A stretch of DNA of 64,000 bases from Pseudomonas songnenensis (GCF_003696315.1 NZ_RFFN01000001.1:874665-938664), one strand, 5' to 3'. Shown: positions 48,660-57,401, numbered from the stretch's first letter. Numbers and translations are program-made. The notes: generated by a model from the sequence alone, not told the origin.

Positions 48660-49544
48660 GTGCGCATTGCTCTGTTGCTGATATTGGGATTGCTTGCGGG
48701 TTGCCAGGCATTGCCGCCACTGCCCGAATGGCAAAGCCCCGAGGGCCGCGATCATCCCGACCTTGGCGTGATCGTCGATCTCCGTCGCGGCATAGCAGTA
48801 ACGCCCGCCCAGCTCGTGGCGAGACTGCAGACACACGAAGGTCTACTGATCGGCGAGCGCCACGACAATCCGGATCATCACGCCCTGCAGCTCTGGCTGT
48901 TGCAGGCGCTTGCGCAGGCGCGTCCGCAAGGCAGCCTGTTGCTGGAGATGCTCGAGCCCGGGCAGCAGGCACGAGTCGATATGGTGCGCGGGGATTTGGC
49001 GGAGGGTCGTGCGGACGACGATCTGACAAAGGCGCTTGGCTGGCAGAAGGGGTGGGACTGGAATCTGTACGGGCCGCTGGTCCGTTATGCGCTTGTCCAG
49101 CCTTATCCGCTGTTGCATGCCAACCTGGGCCGTGAGGAGATCATGTCGATCTACCGTGCTGCGCCGGCACTGGCTGGGCGCGCGTCCGCTACCGCTGCGG
49201 TGCGGGATGCCTTGCTGGCGCAGATCGAAGTCTCCCATTGTGGAATGCTGCCCGCGACGCAGTTGCCAGCGATGCTGGCGGTGCAGCAGCAGCGTGATCG
49301 ACGCATGGCCGAGCGGATGATTGCAGCACCCAAACCCGCAATGCTGCTCGCGGGCGCGTTCCATGTGCGGCGTGATTTGGGCGTGCCGCTGCATATCGAG
49401 GATCTGGCTGGGGAGCCGGTTGGTGTGCTGATGCTTGCCGAAGTGGGCGAGACGGTGTCCGCCGCTCAGGCCGATTACGTCTGGTATACACCGGCGCAAC
49501 CGGAGCAGGATCATTGCGAACAGCTGCGCCAACCGCGCAATTGA
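48660..49544 (+). CDS. ChaN-family lipoprotein (PhuW-like)
   Basis: The protein (294 residues) has a lipobox (LLAGC) after a short signal peptide, so it is a predicted lipoprotein. The ChaN-type domain (DUF399) has LLIGERHDNPDHHALQLWLL and AMLLAGAFHVRRDLGVP. The conserved histidines fit the heme-binding role shown for Campylobacter ChaR-type relatives. The start is GTG at 48660 after gaggagg. It follows hmuV by 11 bases, matching phuW next to phuV in P. aeruginosa. Confidence 0.85.
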   Translation: MRIALLLILGLLAGCQALPPLPEWQSPEGRDHPDLGVIVDLRRGIAVTPAQLVARLQTHEGLLIGERHDNPDHHALQLWLLQALAQARPQGSLLLEMLEPGQQARVDMVRGDLAEGRADDDLTKALGWQKGWDWNLYGPLVRYALVQPYPLLHANLGREEIMSIYRAAPALAGRASATAAVRDALLAQIEVSHCGMLPATQLPAMLAVQQQRDRRMAERMIAAPKPAMLLAGAFHVRRDLGVPLHIEDLAGEPVGVLMLAEVGETVSAAQADYVWYTPAQPEQDHCEQLRQPRN

Positions 49545-49565
49545 ATGGCTCGCTTTTATGCAGGC

Positions 49566-49675
49566 AAAAAAAGACCCGGCAGAGCCGGGTCAAAACCGTG
49601 ATTAGCCTGATGAGGAGATAACCTGAAGGATCGACTGCCTGAGCCTTCAGCTATCGGCTGACCTCGCGATCAGTT
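49566..49675 (-). ncRNA. prrF: PrrF iron-responsive small RNA
   Basis: PrrF is the Fur-repressed RNA that, with Hfq, lowers iron-containing proteins when iron is scarce. The predicted RNA starts AACTGATCGCGAGGTCAG and has the conserved TATCTCCTCATCAGGCTAAT region. It ends with the terminator stem gacccggc/ccgggtc and a T tract. The position between the phuW-like gene and cbpA matches P. aeruginosa. Only one copy is here; P. aeruginosa has two in tandem. Length about 110 bases. Confidence 0.9.
49573..49591. terminator. PrrF terminator, possibly shared with the ChaN-type gene
   Basis: The stem gacccggc/ccgggtc is followed leftward by seven T and rightward by AAAACC. It is certainly the PrrF end; for the rightward hmuUV transcript the T run is missing. 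Confidence 0.85.
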
Positions 49676-49677
49676 GC

Positions 49678-49709
49678 GATAATAATAACAATTCTCATTT
49701 CTGTGTCAA
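49678..49709 (-). promoter_or_regulatory. PrrF promoter with Fur box
   Basis: On the minus strand TTGACA (49709-49704) and TATTAT (49687-49682) are 16 bases apart, giving a start at about 49675. The Fur box overlaps both: read on the + strand, GATAATAATAACAATTCTC at 49678-49696 matches 15 of 19 consensus positions. This places PrrF under iron control. Confidence 0.88.
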
Positions 49710-49750
49710 CAGGCTTTCGTAAGAAAATTGTGCGGCGCTGCTGCCGGCAT

Positions 49751-50548
49751 TCAGACGGCAACGTTGACACGAAGGTGGGTGACCTCCTTGTTCAGCAGGT
49801 CGATGCGCCGCGCCATGCTCTCGATGAGGCTGTGAGCGATGCGCGGATTGCTTTGCGTCAGACCGAGGAACTGCTCCTTCGGAATGACCATCACCGTGCA
49901 AGGCTCGCTGGCCACCACCGTTGCGCTACGCCGCTCGCGGGTGAAGACCGCCATGGCGCCGAAGATTTCGTCCTTCTGGACGTCGCCGACCTTCTGCCCG
50001 TCGACGATCGCCTCGGCGTGGCCCTCGATGATGATGAACACGTTGTCCGCCTCGTCGCCCTGGCGAATCAGTTCTTCCCCCACGGCAAAATGCTTGAACC
50101 CGGTGGATGGCCGGATTTCCGGTTGCTTGAGCCGCGCCAGCGCGTCACCTAGCAATGCGGTATGGCCGATCAGGTACTGGATGAACAGCTCCTGACGGTG
50201 AGCATCGGCATGGATATGCTGAAACGCGGCACTGCGCGAATAGGGAATCAGGCTGATCGGCTCGTCACTACAATAGCGGCACTCGGGCAGGTCGCCGGAT
50301 TGGCGCAAGCCAACCAGATCGCCCTCTTGAAGATAGAAAAGCGCCTTGCCGTCGATCAGGGCGTGCAGCAGGCCCGTTTCGATGACGAAGAGTTGCTGTG
50401 CCGGCAGCTCGGCGCAGAGGTCATCGGTGTGCTTGAGCTCAAGGTTCGGGCCCGATGGCTGCAAACCTTCCAGCAGCTGTGAGGGGATTGTTTGCAGACG
50501 GTTGATCAGGCGATCGGCGTACGCCGGTTGCTCCCCGAGTAAATACAT
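49751..50548 (-). CDS. cbpA: Cyclic-nucleotide-binding protein CbpA
   Basis: The 265-residue protein has a C-terminal cyclic-nucleotide-binding domain (FAVGEELIRQGDEADNVFIIIEGHAEAIV ... FGAMAVFTRERRSATVVA, ~150-245) with the phosphate-binding arginine pair. The N-terminal part has another sensor-like segment (LYLQEGDLVGLRQ). No helix-turn-helix is seen. It is the CbpA of P. aeruginosa by position beside prrF; there it binds cAMP. The start at 50548 (MYLLGEQPAYADRL) is preferred over the upstream ATG. Confidence 0.85.
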   Translation of the reverse strand: MYLLGEQPAYADRLINRLQTIPSQLLEGLQPSGPNLELKHTDDLCAELPAQQLFVIETGLLHALIDGKALFYLQEGDLVGLRQSGDLPECRYCSDEPISLIPYSRSAAFQHIHADAHRQELFIQYLIGHTALLGDALARLKQPEIRPSTGFKHFAVGEELIRQGDEADNVFIIIEGHAEAIVDGQKVGDVQKDEIFGAMAVFTRERRSATVVASEPCTVMVIPKEQFLGLTQSNPRIAHSLIESMARRIDLLNKEVTHLRVNVAV

Positions 50549-50659
50549 ATCGGTAATCCTTGAACGAACGGGCAGGCGATTGGCAGGGTCACGTCGGCGC
50601 ACAATAGGGCTTGTGACGTGATCGAGTAAATCTCGCCGAGCGGAGGATGTGAGCCAGCT

Positions 50660-50923
50660 CTAGTTGTCGCCTCCGTCGCATAGACTTCGATTGAGTTGTT
50701 CCTTCAGCGGCGCGGGCAATTGTTGCCAGGGCACGTCGCGCAATGCGCCTTCGATGGCATACAGCAACACCTTGGAGGCACCGAAGCCGCGCGACTTCAC
50801 CGCGCGATAGGAGCTTACCGCGCCGAGTCTTCGCAGGTCGGCTGCAGTATGGATGCCCGATGCGTGCAACCACTGCACCGAGGTCTTGCCCAGATTGCGG
50901 AGCGAAAGCAGTTCGTCGTGCAT
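50660..50923 (-). CDS. TfoX C-terminal domain protein
   Basis: This 87-residue protein consists of one TfoX C-terminal (helix-hairpin-helix-like) domain: LRNLGKTSVQWLHASGIHTAADLRRLGAVSSYRAVKSRG, followed by LLYAIEGALRDVPWQQLP. The N-terminal TfoX half is absent. The full protein regulates competence in Haemophilus and Vibrio, but single-domain members in Pseudomonas have no known role. It lies 18 bases after the methyltransferase gene. Confidence 0.88.
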   Translation of the reverse strand: MHDELLSLRNLGKTSVQWLHASGIHTAADLRRLGAVSSYRAVKSRGFGASKVLLYAIEGALRDVPWQQLPAPLKEQLNRSLCDGGDN

Positions 50924-50941
50924 GGCGGCATCCTTGCGGTG

Positions 50942-51736
50942 CTAGCGGTTGGGGAAGCCTGTCAGCAAGTGTAGCGGCCAGCGCACGGGTCGCCGCCGAT
51001 CAGCTGGACCCCAGGTCGAGGACAGCGCGGCTTCGATCTCGGCAACCGGATCCTGCCCGTGCCGCTTCTGCCATTGCTTGACCGCCGACCAGGTGCGCAG
51101 ATAGCCAACCAGCTCGGCGAATTCCCAATCAGCCTCAAGGGAAAACGCCGGGCATTCGATAGGTGCGAAAGGCGCCTGGATATCGCGATAGCCAGCATCT
51201 ACGCTGGCCCGGCCCGCGGGCCAGTAACCCGCGAGGGTCTCGCCATAGAGCTTCTGGATGAGGGCGTCGACCGCGGGGGTCACCTCCAGCAGGCTGTAGC
51301 ACCACGCGCAAAACAGGCCGTGCGGCTTCAGCGCGAGCCGCACCTGGGCGAAAAAGTCCGGTGTGGCGAACCAGTGCAATGCCTGGGCGACCACCAGCAG
51401 ATCGAGCCTTCCACTCTGCACGGGCAGGTGCCCGGCATCGGCAACGAAGCGTTGCACGTCCGGCCAGTCATTCGCTGCGTTCAACTGTTCGGCACTGGCG
51501 TCGCACGCCAGGACATGGCGGAAGTAGCGTGTCAGCGGAAAGCTGGCTTGCCCGTTGCCAGCTGCGAGATCCAGGGCGGTATCGGTCGTCGCGCACTGGT
51601 CTGCTAGCCAGGCGAAGAGCGCCTCGGGGTAGGTTGGACGGAAGCGCGCGTAGTCATCGGAACGGCTGGAGAAGAGCTGAACGCTTTCGCTGGCCGCCCC
51701 GGAGGAACGTGTTTCGCTGGCAGGCATATCGGTCAT
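50942..51736 (-). CDS. Class I SAM-dependent methyltransferase
   Basis: A 264-residue methyltransferase with the SAM motif TALDLAAGNGQASFPLTRYF, acidic motif ACDASAEQL and a later LLVVAQALHWF typical of small-molecule methyltransferases such as trans-aconitate methylase relatives. The substrate is unknown. The ATG at 51736 is preferred; an internal Met at residue 4 is possible. The TfoX-C gene follows closely, so they may be co-transcribed. Confidence 0.88.
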   Translation of the reverse strand: MTDMPASETRSSGAASESVQLFSSRSDDYARFRPTYPEALFAWLADQCATTDTALDLAAGNGQASFPLTRYFRHVLACDASAEQLNAANDWPDVQRFVADAGHLPVQSGRLDLLVVAQALHWFATPDFFAQVRLALKPHGLFCAWCYSLLEVTPAVDALIQKLYGETLAGYWPAGRASVDAGYRDIQAPFAPIECPAFSLEADWEFAELVGYLRTWSAVKQWQKRHGQDPVAEIEAALSSTWGPADRRRPVRWPLHLLTGFPNR

Positions 51737-51799
51737 CCGCGATTGGGATACCGGAGTATAGAAGCACCGCCGCGCTCTGCCGGCGGCGGTGCCTGGCGG

Positions 51800-53368
51800 T
51801 CAGAGGCCGGGCAGGTGTTGACGGATGCTCGCCACCAGCTCGTCGAGGCTGCCAGCATCCTGTGTATCCACCCGGCGGCTGTGCAGGCGCTCGCTTTCGC
51901 TCAGGGCTTCACGGCTGGCTTGCTGCGCGTGCACCACCTCCATCGTCGCATCGGATGGGTCAAGCCCTTCGGCCTGACGCTGCGCCAGCCACTGGGCGAT
52001 CACCGCATCGGGTGCCTGGCAGTCGAGGATGAGGAACGGCACTCCGGTGGTTTCCGCCGCCTGCCAGGCGTCCTGGCGTTGCTGCCGTTTCAGGTACGCG
52101 GCGTCGATCACTACGGAGAAGCCTGCCTGCAGCGCGGTGGTCGCGAGCTGGTGCAGATGCCGATAGGTCGCATCGCTGGCCTGCTGGGTATAGATGCCGG
52201 TATCGAGCTGGCCCTGCTGTTCTTGGGGTTGCTTCCCGTGCAGCCGCTTGCGTTCGACATCCGAGCGCAGGCGTATCGCACCCAGAGCCTCGACCAGGCG
52301 CAGTGCAACGTGGCTTTTGCCCACGGCTGAAACACCATGGGTGATGGCAAGAAAACGCGAGGGTATGGCGCTGTAGCTCTCGGCCAGGTTCGCATAGCTG
52401 CGGTACTGACGCACGATCACCTTGCGCTGAACTGCGTCCTGCTCCTGATACAGACGGAACAGGCTCACCTTGGCGCGAACCAGCGCGCGATAGGCCTTGT
52501 ACAGATTCAGCAGTGCCAATGCTGCGTAATCGCCGGTGTGTTCCAGCCAGCCGTTGAGGAAGCGGCGCGCCTGGCATTTCAGGCCGCGATCCTCCAGGTC
52601 CATGGCGAGAAACGCAGCGTCCGAGGCGACATCGATCAGGCGGAACGGCTCGTTGAATTCGATGCAGTCGAACAGGACGACATTGCCATCGATCAGCGTG
52701 GCGTTGCCCAGGTGGAGGTCGCCGTGACACTCACGGATAGATCCTTGCTGGCAGCGTTGCTCGAGCAACGGGCGCAGGCGCTGGATGCTGGTTTCGGTCC
52801 AGTCCTCGAGCGCGTCCAGCTGGCGCAGGTCCGCCGCCTCGCTGAGCAATGGGCGAATCTGCTCGAAGTTCTGCCGCATCGGCGCAACGACTGCGTCGGC
52901 GTTGCTCAGGGCATGGCCGGCAGGTACCTGCGGGGTGCTCTGGTGAAAGCGGGCAATCTGTTCGGCCAGGGCATCGATGTGCGCGTCCGTGAGCTCCCCG
53001 CGCGCCTGCAGCTCGGCAAGCAGTTGGGTCTGCGGGAATTCACGCATCTTCAGCACGTATTCGAAGGGCTCGCCTGTGCCGTTGAGTTCGGGTGCGTCTG
53101 GTGATCCGCTTATGGGCAGGACCTCCAAATACAGATCCGGCGCCATGCGCTGATTGAGCCTCAGCTCCTCCTCGCAGAAATGCTTGCGCGAGGCGACATC
53201 GGTAAAGTTGAGGAAGCCGAAGTCCACCGGCTTCTTGATCTTGTAGGCGTATGTGCCGGTGAGGATTACCCAGGAGATATGGGTCTCGATGACCCGAAAA
53301 CCCTCGGTGGGGTGCGGGTACAGGGCAGGATTCTGCAGGGCGGCGATCAGTGCTTGGCTCACGGTCAT
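51800..53368 (-). CDS. Fused aminoglycoside phosphotransferase-like and AAA kinase protein
   Basis: This 522-residue protein fuses two kinase-like parts. The N-terminal APH-type domain has the catalytic HGDLHLGN (~235) and the metal-binding FDCIEFNEP. The C-terminal P-loop domain has THGVSAVGKSHVALRL (~355) and the mobile-lid-like VIDAAYLKRQQRQ. Neither a drug target nor a natural substrate is known; despite the APH name it should not be called a resistance gene. The start at 53368 is MTVSQALIAALQ. Confidence 0.88.
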   Translation of the reverse strand: MTVSQALIAALQNPALYPHPTEGFRVIETHISWVILTGTYAYKIKKPVDFGFLNFTDVASRKHFCEEELRLNQRMAPDLYLEVLPISGSPDAPELNGTGEPFEYVLKMREFPQTQLLAELQARGELTDAHIDALAEQIARFHQSTPQVPAGHALSNADAVVAPMRQNFEQIRPLLSEAADLRQLDALEDWTETSIQRLRPLLEQRCQQGSIRECHGDLHLGNATLIDGNVVLFDCIEFNEPFRLIDVASDAAFLAMDLEDRGLKCQARRFLNGWLEHTGDYAALALLNLYKAYRALVRAKVSLFRLYQEQDAVQRKVIVRQYRSYANLAESYSAIPSRFLAITHGVSAVGKSHVALRLVEALGAIRLRSDVERKRLHGKQPQEQQGQLDTGIYTQQASDATYRHLHQLATTALQAGFSVVIDAAYLKRQQRQDAWQAAETTGVPFLILDCQAPDAVIAQWLAQRQAEGLDPSDATMEVVHAQQASREALSESERLHSRRVDTQDAGSLDELVASIRQHLPGL

Positions 53369-53508
53369 TCCTTGTTGAAGTTCTTGAGCGGGGGCGTGCG
53401 AGTCCACTGCGAAGCAGTCCACACAGTCGAAAAGTCGCCGGCATTATGGCCGCTGTGCGTTGCGCTGCAAACCGCTGAGAGGCCGTCGGTCCGCTGCAGC
53501 AAAGTGCG

Positions 53509-53514
53509 TATAAT
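53509..53514 (+). promoter_or_regulatory. -10 box just before mrcB
   Basis: TATAAT at 53509-53514 ends eight bases before the mrcB ATG (53523), so transcription would begin at or within about two bases of the start codon. No convincing -35 sequence was found at the right distance. Confidence 0.55.
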
Positions 53515-53522
53515 GCGCCGCC

Positions 53523-55835
53523 ATGACTAAACCTCGCTCCCCCCGTACACGCTCCAGACGCCGCTCCGCTGGCGCTCGCCCCTGGTTGGGCTGGGCGGTA
53601 AAACTGTCCATTGTCGGCCTGGTGATCCTGGCTGGTTTCGCTATTTATCTCGATGCCGTGGTGCAGGAGAAATTCTCCGGCAAGCGCTGGACGATTCCCG
53701 CCAAGGTCTATGCCCGGCCGCTGGAGCTGTTCGTCGGGCAGAAGCTGGACAAGAACGACTTTCTCGCCGAGCTGGATGCGCTGGGCTACCGCCGCGAGCG
53801 CGCCGTGAGTGGTCCTGGCGGCGCATCGGTCGCCGGCAACGACATCGAGTTGCATACCCGTGGCTTCCAGTTCTATGAGGGTGCCGAGCAGTCGCAACGA
53901 CTGCGGGTGCGCTTTTCCGGCGATTTCGTCGCCGGCCTCAGTGCTGGCAATGGCGGCACGCTGCCGGTCGCGCGCCTGGAGCCGGTGCTGATTGGCGGGC
54001 TGTATCCGGCGCACAACGAGGACCGCATTCTGATCAAGCTGGATCAGGTGCCGCCCTACCTTGTGGAGACGCTGGTCGCCGTGGAGGACCGGGAGTTCTT
54101 CAATCACTTCGGTGTATCGCCCAAGTCCATCGCGCGTGCCGTCTGGGTCAACCTGACTGCTGGCCAGGTTCGCCAGGGCGGCAGTACGCTGACCCAGCAG
54201 CTGGTGAAGAACTTCTACCTGACCAACGAGCGCAGCCTCAATCGCAAGGCCACCGAGGCGATGATGGCGGTGCTGCTGGAGCTGCACTACGACAAGCAGG
54301 AGATTCTCGAGGCCTATCTGAACGAGGTTTTCCTTGGTCAGGATGGCCGTCGCGCCGTGCATGGCTTTGGCCTGGCGAGCCAGTACTTCTTCGGCCAGCC
54401 GCTGGCGGAATTGAAACTGCCGCAAGTGGCACTTCTGGTAGGCATGGTCAAAGGACCGACCTACTACAATCCGCGCCGCAACCCGGAAAGAGCGCTGGAA
54501 CGACGCAATCTGGTTCTCGACTTGCTGGCCGAGCAACAGGTGGTCAGTCCCGAGGAGGCGGCCAAGGCCAAGCAGGCGCCGTTGGGGGTGACCCAGCGCG
54601 GTAGTATGGCGGACAGCTCCTACCCGGCCTTTCTCGACCTGGTAAAGCGCCAGTTGCGCGAGGATTATCGGGACGAGGACCTCACCGAGGAGGGCCTGCG
54701 CGTCTTCACCAGTTTCGATCCTATCCTTCAGCTCAAAGCCGAACAGGCCATGAGCGAAACGCTCAAGCGGCTTGGCAAGAGCACCGAAGGTGTCGAAGGC
54801 GCGATGATCGTGACCAATCCCGAGACCGGCGAGATTCAGGCCATGCTGGGCAGCCGCCAGCCGGGGTTCGCAGGATTCAATCGGGCACTGGACGCGTCGC
54901 GCCCGATCGGCTCGCTGATCAAGCCGGCTATTTATCTCGCCGCCCTGGAAAAGCCTAGCCAGTACACGCTGACGAGCCTGCTCGAAGATGAGCCGTTCTC
55001 GGTCAAGGGCGCCGACGGGCAGGTCTGGAAGCCGCAGAACTACGGGCGTCAGGCCTATGGAACGGTCTACCTGTATCAGGCGCTGGCCAACTCCTACAAC
55101 CTTTCCACGGCGCGGCTCGGGCTCGATCTGGGCGTGCCGAACGTGTTGAAGACGCTGGAACGGCTGGGCGCCTCGCCGAAGTGGCCAGCTTACCCGTCGA
55201 TGCTGCTCGGCGCGGGCGGTTTGCGGCCGATCGAAGTGGCCGACATGTACCAGACCCTGGCCAACGGCGGTTTCAACACGCCGCTGCGCGGCATTCGCAG
55301 TGTACTGACAGCCGATGGCGAGCCTCTCAAGCGTTATCCGTTCCAGATTCAGCAGCGCTTCGATCCGGGCGCGATCTACCTGACCCAGTACGCCATGCAG
55401 CGCGCGATGAGCGAGGGCACCGGACGATCCGCCTACAACCGCCTGCCGCGGTCACTCAATCTTGCCGGCAAGACCGGAACCACCAATGACTCGCGTGACA
55501 GCTGGTTCGCTGGTTTCAGCCAGGATCTGCTGGCGGTGGTCTGGCTGGGCCGTGATGACAACGGCAAGACGTCGCTGACCGGCGCGACCGGCGCACTGCA
55601 GGTCTGGACCGACTTCATGCGTCGGGCCGATCCGCTGCCTCTGCAGATGCCGGTGCCGGACAACGTGACGTACGCCTGGGTCGATGCACGCAGCGGCCTG
55701 GGTACGGACGAGCGCTGCCCTGATGCCGTGCAGATGCCCTATATTCGCGGCAGCGAACCGGCTCCCGGGCCTGGCTGTGGCATCCAGGCGCCGGCCGAAT
55801 CAGTCATGGATTGGGTGCGTGGCTGGCTGCAGTAA
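53523..55835 (+). CDS. mrcB: Penicillin-binding protein 1B
   Basis: PBP1B (770 residues) polymerises and cross-links peptidoglycan. After a basic cytoplasmic tail and one helix (SIVGLVILAGFAIYL, ~31-45) come the UB2H region, the glycosyltransferase domain with catalytic E188 in VAVEDREFFNHFG, and the transpeptidase domain with S464 in GSLIK, SYN and KTGTTND. All motifs are complete. No ribosome-binding site precedes the ATG. It is followed 51 bases later by a TPR lipoprotein gene. Confidence 0.97.
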   Translation: MTKPRSPRTRSRRRSAGARPWLGWAVKLSIVGLVILAGFAIYLDAVVQEKFSGKRWTIPAKVYARPLELFVGQKLDKNDFLAELDALGYRRERAVSGPGGASVAGNDIELHTRGFQFYEGAEQSQRLRVRFSGDFVAGLSAGNGGTLPVARLEPVLIGGLYPAHNEDRILIKLDQVPPYLVETLVAVEDREFFNHFGVSPKSIARAVWVNLTAGQVRQGGSTLTQQLVKNFYLTNERSLNRKATEAMMAVLLELHYDKQEILEAYLNEVFLGQDGRRAVHGFGLASQYFFGQPLAELKLPQVALLVGMVKGPTYYNPRRNPERALERRNLVLDLLAEQQVVSPEEAAKAKQAPLGVTQRGSMADSSYPAFLDLVKRQLREDYRDEDLTEEGLRVFTSFDPILQLKAEQAMSETLKRLGKSTEGVEGAMIVTNPETGEIQAMLGSRQPGFAGFNRALDASRPIGSLIKPAIYLAALEKPSQYTLTSLLEDEPFSVKGADGQVWKPQNYGRQAYGTVYLYQALANSYNLSTARLGLDLGVPNVLKTLERLGASPKWPAYPSMLLGAGGLRPIEVADMYQTLANGGFNTPLRGIRSVLTADGEPLKRYPFQIQQRFDPGAIYLTQYAMQRAMSEGTGRSAYNRLPRSLNLAGKTGTTNDSRDSWFAGFSQDLLAVVWLGRDDNGKTSLTGATGALQVWTDFMRRADPLPLQMPVPDNVTYAWVDARSGLGTDERCPDAVQMPYIRGSEPAPGPGCGIQAPAESVMDWVRGWLQ

Positions 55836-55885
55836 TTGCCGGCCTGATTGCATCTCGTGTTTTTCTTGTGGAGAGGTCTGAATTG

Positions 55886-56611
55886 GTGAACAAGCAGTGG
55901 ATGGCTGTTGTTACGGCGGTGGTGCTGATCCAGGGCTGCGCCACGGTCGATCGTCGTTCGATCCCCGTAGTGGATTCGGGCGCTCCGGTATCCGAAGAGG
56001 TGGCTGCCCGCCAGGGCTATCGTGCGCCGCCAGCTCCGACGACTGCAGCACCGAGGCAGCAGCAGGAGGACTCGGGAGTGGTCGTGATGGTGCCGCAAGG
56101 CAGTTCCGCACCGCTTGAGACCTTCGCTGCGCCCGATGTGCCGTTTGCCGGTTCAGGTGGGGCGACGGGTGCGAATCAGCCCGCCTGGCAGCCGGCGCCG
56201 TCGATCTCGGCGCCGGCCAGCACCCCGCAGCCGAGCATGCCCAGCGGCATTCCTCGTGCCGGGAGCGGTCTGGCTGCCGACGAGCAGCTCGACGGCCCAG
56301 TGCTCGCGCTGCTTACGACGGCTCAGCAACAGCAGGGCGGCGGTGATCTGAACGGCGCGGCCTCCAGCCTCGAACGCGCGCAGCGGATTGCACCACGTGA
56401 ACCGCAGGTGCTTTATCGTCTCGCCCAGGTTCGACTGGCCCAGGGAGACGCCACTCAGGCCGAACAGTTGTCGCGTCGCGCCCTGAGCTATGCAAGTGGG
56501 CGTCCAGCCTTGCAAGCGAGCCTCTGGGAGCTGATCGCGCAAGCGCGGGAGCGTCAGGGGGATAGCGCGGGTGCCGCGCAGGCGCGTGAGCGCGCCAAGG
56601 TCAGCCTGTGA
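55886..56611 (+). CDS. TPR-containing lipoprotein
   Basis: The 241-residue protein has an N-terminal signal with a likely lipobox (VLIQGC, cysteine at ~20), a proline/alanine-rich middle and C-terminal TPR-like repeats (LNGAASSLERAQRIAPREPQVLYRLAQVRLAQGDATQAEQLSRRAL). The GTG at 55886 is the start, following ggagagg; a TTG directly before it also fits. Its position after mrcB in many pseudomonads suggests a cell-wall role (inference). Confidence 0.82.
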   Translation: MNKQWMAVVTAVVLIQGCATVDRRSIPVVDSGAPVSEEVAARQGYRAPPAPTTAAPRQQQEDSGVVVMVPQGSSAPLETFAAPDVPFAGSGGATGANQPAWQPAPSISAPASTPQPSMPSGIPRAGSGLAADEQLDGPVLALLTTAQQQQGGGDLNGAASSLERAQRIAPREPQVLYRLAQVRLAQGDATQAEQLSRRALSYASGRPALQASLWELIAQARERQGDSAGAAQARERAKVSL

Positions 56612-56931
56612 TGGATCGGCGCCTGCCTGCGGTCGCGCAGCAACTGCTGTTGATCGAGCGTGAGCTGCGGGTGCTGGGGCTCTGGGGTATCGAGCCTCCG
56701 ACTCCGGATGCGCTGGCCAGTGTCGAGCCGTTCTGCGTGGATACGCTGCGGTTCGAACAGTGGCTGCAATGGATATTCCTGCCGCGGATGAAAGCCATCG
56801 TCGAAGCCGATCTGCCTCTGCCCGCTGCCTCTGGAATCTGCGCGATGGCTGAGGTGGTTTACCGGGAGGCGAGGGTGCTAGGTCTGCTTGACGCGTTGCG
56901 CGACTTCGATGCGCTGATCGAGTCACCCTAG
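56611..56931 (+). CDS. YqcC-family protein
   Basis: A 106-residue helical protein of the YqcC family (LLLIERELRVLGLWGIEPPTPDAL, then FCVDTLRFEQWLQWIFLPRMKAIVE). It has no transmembrane part and no known catalytic motif. Its ATG overlaps the stop of the TPR lipoprotein gene, so it is the end of the mrcB-led cluster. Function unknown. Confidence 0.88.
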   Translation: MDRRLPAVAQQLLLIERELRVLGLWGIEPPTPDALASVEPFCVDTLRFEQWLQWIFLPRMKAIVEADLPLPAASGICAMAEVVYREARVLGLLDALRDFDALIESP

Positions 56932-56969
56932 GCAGCGGCGGGATATCACGCCGCTGGCCGTGCGTCTGC

Positions 56970-57401
56970 TCAGTTGCAGTTTTCGGCGATCTTGTCGCGG
57001 GTCTCGTTGATGCGCGATTGCCGCTCTTCCTCGGTTAGCCGCCGGGTTTCACCGTTGTCCTCGACGCGCACGCGTGGGTTGTTCTGCAGCTGTGCCAGGT
57101 TGGTGCGCATGCTTTCGCAGTAGCGCTTGCGTTCGGCCTCCTGCGCGGCGACCTGCTGCTTCACCTTGCGGTCGATGCTGCTCTGGTCAGCATCAGCCTC
57201 CTCCTGTGCTGGAGGTTGCGGTGTTGCCGCCGATTTCGCTGGCGCCGTTACAGTATTGACGGTTTCCACCTGCTGGCCCTGAGGCGGTTGTGCACCGAAA
57301 TGCGTAATCCCTTGAGCGTCTACCCATTTGTAGACCTGGGCGGCCATGACGTTGCCGCAAAGCGCCAGTAGCAAGCCGCCCGCAAGAAACCTGAATCGCA
57401 T
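56970..57401 (-). CDS. DUF4124 domain protein
   Basis: The 143-residue protein carries a signal peptide (FLAGGLLLALCGNVMA, ending near residue 21) and then a DUF4124 domain (QVYKWVDAQGITHFGAQPPQG). A glutamine/lysine-rich tail follows. DUF4124 proteins are exported and mostly uncharacterised. It converges with the YqcC gene 38 bases away, with no terminator seen. Confidence 0.9.
   Translation of the reverse strand: MRFRFLAGGLLLALCGNVMAAQVYKWVDAQGITHFGAQPPQGQQVETVNTVTAPAKSAATPQPPAQEEADADQSSIDRKVKQQVAAQEAERKRYCESMRTNLAQLQNNPRVRVEDNGETRRLTEEERQSRINETRDKIAENCN

Noticed and set aside
49545..49750. A second tandem prrF copy
   Set aside because: Only one promoter, one core and one terminator are present; the space is too small for two.
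51800..53368. Aminoglycoside resistance gene
   Set aside because: Only the fold and HGDLHLGN motif are shared; the fusion with a P-loop domain and the core-genome position point to a housekeeping role.
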